A stretch of DNA of 16,808 nucleotides. Source: Solirubrobacteraceae bacterium (GTDB lineage: Bacteria > Actinomycetota > Thermoleophilia > Solirubrobacterales > Solirubrobacteraceae). The translations under genes were made by a program, and so were the position numbers. Positions within the stretch are counted from its first letter, which is position 1. Each line of letters starts with the position of its first letter. The notes under the pieces are model-generated. The model was given only the letters and a program-made list of their open reading frames with translations, ran no database searches and had not been told where the DNA came from. This document shows positions 11,708-16,808 of the stretch, in pieces. The DNA is taken from the NCBI GenBank assembly GCA_030043235.1, contig JASHYF010000133.1, positions 1 through 16,808 of the forward strand, in the 5' to 3' direction.

Positions 11708-13540
11708 ATGTCGAGAACGGTCGATAAGGATCGGGTTGTCATCCGGATCGCCGGCGACTCGGGCGACGGCATGCAGCTCGCCGGCGGGCGTTTCACCGAC
11801 GCGACGGCGGTCTTCGGGAACGACCTCGCGACGGCACCCAGCTACCCCGCCGAGGTTCGCGCGCCCGCGGGGACGCTGCGCGGCGTGTCCGCCTTCCAGA
11901 TCCACTTCGCCTCGCGTGACATCCTCACCCCGGGCGACAGGCCGAACGTGCTCGTGGCGATGAATCCGGCCGCGCTGAAGTCGAACGTCGACACGCTCGA
12001 GAGCGGCGCGACGATCGTCGTCAACGACGACGCGTTCAGCAAGCGCAATCTCGCGAAGGCGGGCTACGACGCCAACCCGCTCGAGGATGGCAGCCTCTCC
12101 GAGTTTCGCGTCTATCGCGTGCCGATGACGAGCATGACCGTGAAGGCCACCGAGAGCATCGAGGGCGTCTCGAGCCGCGACGGGGCACGCGCGAAGAACC
12201 TGTTCGCGCTCGGTGTCCTGTCATGGATGTACGGGCGTCCGGTGGAGGTGACCGAGGAGTGGATCGAGCGGAAGTTCGCCAACCGCGGTGCCATCTTGAC
12301 GGCCAATCTGGCTGCGTTCCACGCGGGCTACAACTTCGGAGAGACCGCCGATCTGCTGGACGTTCGCTACCGCGTCAAGCCCGCCGCGTTGCGTCCCGGC
12401 ACGTACCGCAACGTCGATGGCACGACCGCGACCGCGCTCGGGCTGATCGCGGCGAGCGTCACCAGCGGGCTGCCCCTGCTGTTCGCCAGCTACCCGATCA
12501 CTCCCGCCTCGGAGCTGCTGCACGAGCTCGCACGCCAGCGCAGCCTCGGCGTGCGCACGATTCAGGCCGAGGACGAGATCGCCGCCGCGAACATGGCGCT
12601 CGGGGCCGCGTTCGGGGGCCAGCTCGGGGTGACCGCGACGAGCGGACCCGGCATGGACCTCAAGGCCGAGACCATCGGGCTGGCGGTCGCGCTCGAGCTG
12701 CCGATGGTGATCGTCGACGTCCAGCGGGCCGGCCCGTCGACCGGCATGCCGACCAAGCCCGAGTCGGCCGACCTGCTGATGGCGCTCTACGGCCGCCATG
12801 GCGAGTCGCCGCTGCCGGTGATCGCCGCGGCGACGCCGGCGCACTGCTTCGACGCGGCGCTGGAGGCCGTCCGGCTCGCGGTGGACTACCGCACGCCCGT
12901 GATCCTTCTCTCCGACGCGTTCCTCGCCAACTCCTCGGAGCCGTGGCTGATTCCGAACATCGAGGATCTGCCGCGAATCGACCCCCGCTTCGCCCAGGGA
13001 CCCAATCTGGACGGCGAGTTCCTGCCCTACCTGCGCGACGAGCGCCTCGCCCGCCCGTGGGCGATTCCCGGCACGATCGGGCTCGCGCACCGGATCGGCG
13101 GGCTCGAGAAGGAGGACGGCACGGGCAACATCAGCTACGACCCCGAGAACCATGCCCGCATGACCAGCCTGAGAGCGGAGAAGGTCAGGGGCATCGCGCG
13201 CGACATCGCGCCGCTGGAGGTCGACCACGAAGATGGCGCCGAGCTGCTCGTGCTCGGCTGGGGCTCGAGCTACGGACCGATCACGGCCGGCGCGCGCCGC
13301 GTTCGCGAGCGGGGCGGCAAGGTCGCCGCCGCACACCTCTTCCATCTCAACCCGCTGCCCGCCAACACCGGCGAGGTGCTTCGCTCCTACCGCCGCGTAC
13401 TGGTGGCGGAGACGAACACGGGTCAGCTGTCGCAGATCGTGCGCGCCGAGTTCCTGGTCGACGCCGAGAGCTTCACGAAGCTCGAGGGCAAGCCGCTGCT
13501 CGCCGCTGAGCTCGAGCGCGAGATCCTGGAGCGACTGTGA
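11708..13540 (+). CDS. korA: 2-oxoacid:ferredoxin oxidoreductase, fused gamma-alpha subunit (KorA)
   Basis: 610 residues. The N-terminal gamma domain (about 1-195) starts with RVVIRIAGDSGDGMQLAG. The alpha domain begins near 235 and includes the CoA/oxoacid motif SYPITPASELLHEL (261-274), QAEDEIAAANMALGAAFGG and TSGPGMDLKAETIGLA (311-326). VDVQRAGPSTGMPTKPESAD follows. With KorB it oxidatively decarboxylates a 2-oxoacid with CoA, giving acyl-CoA and reduced ferredoxin. The fused gamma-alpha layout and length match actinobacterial 2-oxoglutarate:ferredoxin oxidoreductases, which can support the TCA cycle. No ferredoxin-type delta domain is present. The stop overlaps the korB GTG (GTGA). Confidence 0.94.
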   Translation: MSRTVDKDRVVIRIAGDSGDGMQLAGGRFTDATAVFGNDLATAPSYPAEVRAPAGTLRGVSAFQIHFASRDILTPGDRPNVLVAMNPAALKSNVDTLESGATIVVNDDAFSKRNLAKAGYDANPLEDGSLSEFRVYRVPMTSMTVKATESIEGVSSRDGARAKNLFALGVLSWMYGRPVEVTEEWIERKFANRGAILTANLAAFHAGYNFGETADLLDVRYRVKPAALRPGTYRNVDGTTATALGLIAASVTSGLPLLFASYPITPASELLHELARQRSLGVRTIQAEDEIAAANMALGAAFGGQLGVTATSGPGMDLKAETIGLAVALELPMVIVDVQRAGPSTGMPTKPESADLLMALYGRHGESPLPVIAAATPAHCFDAALEAVRLAVDYRTPVILLSDAFLANSSEPWLIPNIEDLPRIDPRFAQGPNLDGEFLPYLRDERLARPWAIPGTIGLAHRIGGLEKEDGTGNISYDPENHARMTSLRAEKVRGIARDIAPLEVDHEDGAELLVLGWGSSYGPITAGARRVRERGGKVAAAHLFHLNPLPANTGEVLRSYRRVLVAETNTGQLSQIVRAEFLVDAESFTKLEGKPLLAAELEREILERL

Positions 13541-14598
13541 CGATGGCTGACGGCGCGCGCTATCACGCATCCGAAAACGGCTCCGGCGTGGCCACGCTCA
13601 CCAAGCAGGACTTCGTCAGCGGCCAGGAAACGCGCTGGTGTCCCGGCTGCGGCGACTACGCCGTGCTCGCCGCGGTCCAGGAGTTCCTGCCCGAGCTCGG
13701 GCTGCCGCTGGAGCGGATCGTGTTCGTGACCGGCATCGGCTGCGCGGGCCGCTTCGCCTACTACATGAACACGTATGGGTTGCACGGCATCCACGGACGC
13801 GCGCCGGCGCTCGCCACGGGCCTGGCAGTGTCGCGACCCGACCTGTCGGTATGGGCTTTGGGCGGCGACGGCGACATGCTCTCGATCGGGGGCAACCATC
13901 TCATTCATGCGCTGCGCCGCAACATCCCGATCAAGATCCTGGTGCTGAACAACCAGGTCTACGGCCTCACCAAGGGGCAGACCTCGCCGACGAGCGAACT
14001 CGGGAAGGTCACCAAGTCGACGCCGTTCGGCTCGGAAGATCAACCGTTCAACCCGCTCGCCCTGGCGCTCGGCGCCGGTGCGAGCTTCGTCGCCCGCACG
14101 GTCGACCGCGACCGTCACCACGTGATCGAGGTGCTGCGCGCCGCATCCGAGCACCCGGGCGCGGCATTCGTCGAGATCTACCACAACTGCCCGATCTTCA
14201 ACGACGAAGCCTACGCCGCCCTCACCGACAAGGACACCAAGGACGCCCATCAGATCCGGCTCGAGCACGGCCTGCCGATTCGCTTCGGGGCCGAGCGCGA
14301 GCGTGGCGTGGCTCGACGGCCGGACGGCAGCCTCGCGATCGTGGAGGTCGCGGACGCCGGCGAGGATGCCCTGCTCGTACACGACGCCCACCGCGCCGAT
14401 CCCAGCATGGCATTCGCGCTCGCGCACCTCTCACAGAGAGTCAGCGAGCCGACGCCGATCGGCGTGTTTCGCGCCGTGGAGCGGCCGGTGCACGGCGAGA
14501 GCAGCCGAGAGGAGCTCGAGGCGGCGCACGAGGCGATCGGCCCCGGCGAGCTCGAAGCGTTGCTGCACGGAGGAGCGACCTGGACCGTCGAGTCCTAG
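13537..14598 (+). CDS. korB: 2-oxoacid:ferredoxin oxidoreductase beta subunit (KorB)
   Basis: 353 residues. The TPP-binding signature runs from GGDGDMLSIGGNH (109-121) to VLNNQVYGLTKGQTSPTSE. Cysteines C35 and C38 (RWCPGCGDY), C69 (GIGC) and C218 (YHNCPIFND) are the expected ligands of the catalytic-subunit [4Fe-4S] cluster. It is the thiamine-dependent catalytic partner of KorA. Two starts are possible: GTG at 13537, overlapping the korA stop and 5 nt after GGAG (13528-13531), or ATG at 13543. I chose the first for its spacing and coupling. The C-terminus (about 250-353) extends past the core. The stop TAG overlaps the stop of the convergent U32 gene in a shared CTAG. Confidence 0.94.
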   Translation: MTMADGARYHASENGSGVATLTKQDFVSGQETRWCPGCGDYAVLAAVQEFLPELGLPLERIVFVTGIGCAGRFAYYMNTYGLHGIHGRAPALATGLAVSRPDLSVWALGGDGDMLSIGGNHLIHALRRNIPIKILVLNNQVYGLTKGQTSPTSELGKVTKSTPFGSEDQPFNPLALALGAGASFVARTVDRDRHHVIEVLRAASEHPGAAFVEIYHNCPIFNDEAYAALTDKDTKDAHQIRLEHGLPIRFGAERERGVARRPDGSLAIVEVADAGEDALLVHDAHRADPSMAFALAHLSQRVSEPTPIGVFRAVERPVHGESSREELEAAHEAIGPGELEALLHGGATWTVES

Positions 14599-15767
14599 CA
14601 CGCGCTCCAGGACCCCTCCACCAGCTCGCCGATCAGTCCCTCCAGCGCCAGCGCGTGCTCAGCGCGCGCCGCGGGATCGTCGTCGGCGATCGCCCACGGC
14701 ATCACTGCATCGCAGAGGCGGCATTCCTCGCAGTCGCGGGTCCCGCCGCAACCTCCGCGCGCGTGCAGGGCGCGCGTCAGCCTGCCGAGGCGCGCGTTGT
14801 CGATGTAGATCGGGGGCCGCCGGTAGCGCTCGGGGCCCCGCTCGGCCGCGAGCGCGGCGGTCATCGGGTGGCTGGAGAAGTCGGCTGCGGGTGTCGCCAG
14901 CAGATCCATGAAGTTCCCGTCGTAGCCGAGGCCCGCGTAGGCGGCGACCATCTTCAGGATCGTCTCCAGCGGCAGCTGCCGGCCGGCGATCTTGAACAGC
15001 TCGATCCCGAAGCGCTCTTCGTAGTAGGGCAGATCCTCGGGTCGGATCCAGGGCGAGCGCAGGATCTCGACCGGGTCGTGCGCCCGCACGGCCGAGCACT
15101 TCAACAGCGGGTAGTCGATGTAGCCGTGCTCGGGCCTGTCGCTTTGGGAGCCCTGCGAGCACAATGTGTTGTGGTAGGAGCGGTAGGCGCAGAAGCGCAG
15201 GCAGCCATTGTTGACCACGAGCGAGAGCTCGCTGCCGGCGGTCTTGCTCAGCAGTTCGAGCAGCGGCAGATCGCGGTTGCACTCCTCGGCGAGCTGCACG
15301 CGCTGCGCGCCGTAGCGCTCGAACAGACGCAGGCTGTGGGTGCTGGCCACCTCACAGATCACCGAGACGCTCACCGGCAGCTCGGGAAAGTGGGCGCGCA
15401 CCAGCTCGATCAGGTAGGGCACGGCGACCGTCACCATGTCCACGCCCGTGCCGGCCACCTCGCCGACGTAGCTCAGGATTCGCTCGCGGCCGGCGCGCGT
15501 GTACTCGGCGTGGTCGAGCACGGCCGAGTTGAGCAGGTAGTTGACGCGGATGCCTGAGCCGTGGGCGCGCTCGGTGAAGCGCCGCACGTCGTCGAAGGTG
15601 GGCGAGCCGCCGTGCTGGGTGAGCCTGCGCGCCGGGCGTCCGCTGCCGATCACCGAGCGCGACAGCGAGCCGTAGACCTCGTGGATGCGACCGGTCTGGA
15701 GCTGCAGCGGCTCGAGGCCGTCCAGCAGCTCGGGCTCGAAGCGACTGGGGATGCAGATCTTGATCAT
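14595..15767 (-). CDS. U32-family TIM-barrel protein with two cysteine clusters
   Basis: 390 residues resembling the peptidase-U32 family (UbiU/UbiV, RlhA, TrhP relatives), whose characterised members are mostly Fe-S proteins in hydroxylation reactions rather than proteases. The family core is seen as an N-terminal barrel half with VNYLLNSAVLDH and VDMVTVAVPYLIELV. The central cysteine set is C189, C193, C203 and C224 (NNGCLRFCAYRSYHNTLC, then LLKCS). A second cluster near the C-terminus, C340, C346, C349 and C352 (GCGGTRDCEECRLC), could bind another Fe-S cluster or zinc. The ATG at 15767 follows GGGAG with 5 nt; the ATG at 15772 stops after two codons. It is 58 bases downstream of the ANL-like gene and probably in one operon with it. 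Substrate unknown. Confidence 0.8.
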   Translation of the reverse strand: MIKICIPSRFEPELLDGLEPLQLQTGRIHEVYGSLSRSVIGSGRPARRLTQHGGSPTFDDVRRFTERAHGSGIRVNYLLNSAVLDHAEYTRAGRERILSYVGEVAGTGVDMVTVAVPYLIELVRAHFPELPVSVSVICEVASTHSLRLFERYGAQRVQLAEECNRDLPLLELLSKTAGSELSLVVNNGCLRFCAYRSYHNTLCSQGSQSDRPEHGYIDYPLLKCSAVRAHDPVEILRSPWIRPEDLPYYEERFGIELFKIAGRQLPLETILKMVAAYAGLGYDGNFMDLLATPAADFSSHPMTAALAAERGPERYRRPPIYIDNARLGRLTRALHARGGCGGTRDCEECRLCDAVMPWAIADDDPAARAEHALALEGLIGELVEGSWSAC

Positions 15768-15801
15768 GTCATCTCCCTTCCGGGGCGTCCGGGGCCGTCG
15801 G

Positions 15802-15822
15802 GTGCCCGGCGTTCGCCGGCAC
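15802..15822. promoter_or_regulatory. Hairpin between the ANL-like and U32 genes
   Basis: CCGGCG (15806-15811) and CGCCGG (15814-15819) pair across a 2-nt gap, and GTG/CAC extend the stem with one bulged base. It sits just after the stop of the ANL-like gene and before the U32 ribosome site. There is no T-run, so an mRNA stability or attenuation element is as likely as a terminator. Confidence 0.4.
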
Positions 15823-15825
15823 GGC

Positions 15826-16808
15826 CTAGCGCTCCACCAGGTACATCATTCCGTTGGCGTCGAACGACGCCAGCGCCCACGTCTTGAACCACCCGTCCGC
15901 CAGCCGCGAGGTCAGGCGCTCGTCCTGTGCCGCGGCCCCCTCGTACCCGGCCATCAGCTGCGGGGCACGGATCACCATGGTGGCGTAGTCGAGCAGCTCC
16001 CAGTTGGTGTCCAGAGGCTCGCCCGTCTGGGGGTTGGCGGGCTGCACCTCGACATTGGTCACCGGTATGCCGACCGACTCGTCCACGTACCAGCTCGGGT
16101 GCGACGCCAGGATCGGGCCCGCCTCGGTGAGCCCGAACACGGTCAGGACCGGCACATCCAGCGCCTTGCGCGCCTTGCGCCGCTCGCTCGCCGCGAACGG
16201 GCGGTCGGTGGAGAGCATCAGGCCGCGCAGATTGCGCTTCAGGCTGTCCGCCAGCCTGCGCGGCCGGCCACGCGAGAGGTCTCGCAGGATCTCGAACGGC
16301 GCCAGCGCATAGGCGACGTCGTGATCGTCGATCGAGCCCGCCACAGCGTCGGTTGCGCCCTCGGGGCCGCAGATCACTGCGGTGCCGCCCATGTACAGCG
16401 GCACCAGCGTGCTGTACAGGCCCTCCCACGTCCACAGCCCCATCGTCGACAGCCACGTCTCGGCTCGCTCGAGCCCGAGGAACGCCGCCATCGAGAGAGC
16501 GCCGCTGACGAGCGAGTAGTGCGAGTGGCCAGCGGCCCAGCCGTCGGCGCTGACCAGGTCGACGGCCGGCTCGTGCACGTCGCGCACGGCGTCCGGGTCG
16601 TCGCGTTGGGGAGCATCCGAGGACGCGGCGCCCAGCCGCTCCAGCTCGCCGAGCTCGACGCTCTCGACTCCCGCGGGCGGCGGCGCCGGAGGCTGGACGA
16701 CGGCCAGATTCACCCCCACCGCAGTGGCCGCCTCGGCGGCGGCCGAAGAGCGCGGGTCGAGCAGGATCGGCCTCCAGTGCGCCGCCAGCGCGCCCACGAG
16801 CGCGACCA
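15826..16808 (-). CDS. Degenerate AMP-ligase (ANL) homologue, 5' end outside the window
   Basis: Partial gene; the first codons lie beyond the right edge. The visible part (at least 323 residues) follows the large N-terminal domain of acyl-CoA synthetase/adenylation enzymes: HWRPILLDPRS, a segment corresponding to core A4 (GLYSTLVPLYMGGTAVI), and motif A5 VFGLTEAGPILASHP. Three catalytic features are missing. The A3 phosphate loop (normally TSGSTGxPKG) is replaced by VSADGWAAG before the retained HSH. The A7 region reads DGWFKTWALASFD, where TGD is expected. The protein stops at MMYLVER, just before the hinge, so the C-terminal domain with the catalytic lysine is absent. No stop or frameshift disrupts the frame, so it looks like a maintained non-canonical protein. 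It is probably co-transcribed with the U32 gene. Confidence 0.78.
   Translation of the reverse strand, partial: VALVGALAAHWRPILLDPRSSAAAEAATAVGVNLAVVQPPAPPPAGVESVELGELERLGAASSDAPQRDDPDAVRDVHEPAVDLVSADGWAAGHSHYSLVSGALSMAAFLGLERAETWLSTMGLWTWEGLYSTLVPLYMGGTAVICGPEGATDAVAGSIDDHDVAYALAPFEILRDLSRGRPRRLADSLKRNLRGLMLSTDRPFAASERRKARKALDVPVLTVFGLTEAGPILASHPSWYVDESVGIPVTNVEVQPANPQTGEPLDTNWELLDYATMVIRAPQLMAGYEGAAAQDERLTSRLADGWFKTWALASFDANGMMYLVER

Noticed and set aside
11494..11796. 100-codon - strand frame upstream of korA
   Set aside because: Overlaps the korA start and passes through tandem repeats. The product has no recognisable motif.
13638..15557. 639-codon + strand open frame
   Set aside because: Overlaps korB in another frame and the U32 gene antisense; both are strongly supported by motifs.

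Overview
The window is very GC-rich DNA. The genes are tightly packed and several overlap by 4 to 20 bases. Gram-positive-style System II cytochrome c maturation genes, a two-subunit 2-oxoacid:ferredoxin oxidoreductase with fused gamma and alpha domains, and a GMC oxidoreductase pair all point to a high-GC actinobacterium. A deep-branching Thermoleophilia/Rubrobacter-like lineage is my best guess. No rRNA, tRNA, CRISPR array, transposase or phage gene was found.

Region 1 (1-7877, + strand) is one apparent operon for making cytochrome c. After a leader with a perfect 14-bp inverted repeat come a membrane-anchored TPR protein, CcdA (thiol reductant transport), ResB and CcsA (heme export and ligation), a ResA/TlpA thioredoxin (apocytochrome reduction), a nine-heme NapC/NirT-type membrane cytochrome, and a glutamyl-tRNA reductase (first step of tetrapyrrole synthesis) with a MerR/BldC-like DNA-binding domain fused to its N-terminus. 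Nearly all junctions overlap, so heme synthesis, heme ligation and a nine-heme client appear to be translated together. The HTH-GluTR fusion is the most unusual gene here. It could be a dedicated heme-supply enzyme, a regulator built on an enzyme scaffold, or both.

Region 2 (7878-8371) holds little coding sequence. It has short ACTCGAC repeats, a plausible 32-residue membrane microprotein on the - strand, and four tandem 27-nt units. Region 3 (8372-10622, - strand) is a small operon: a start-less or truncated ORF, a GMC-family flavin oxidoreductase and a two-helix membrane protein. A GC-rich duplicated repeat lies just upstream. Region 4 (10623-11399, -) is a class I SAM methyltransferase, followed by a non-coding gap of about 310 bp.

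Region 5 (11708-14598, +) encodes KorA and KorB, which oxidatively decarboxylate a 2-oxoacid (probably 2-oxoglutarate) with reduction of ferredoxin. Region 6 (14595 to the right edge, -) converges on korB with the two stop codons overlapping in one CTAG. It encodes a U32-family TIM-barrel protein with two cysteine clusters and, upstream, an AMP-ligase (ANL) homologue. The ANL protein has lost its P-loop, lacks the usual A7 aspartate and ends at the hinge before the C-terminal domain. This U32/pseudo-ligase pair is the second candidate for an undescribed system. The ANL gene runs off the right edge.
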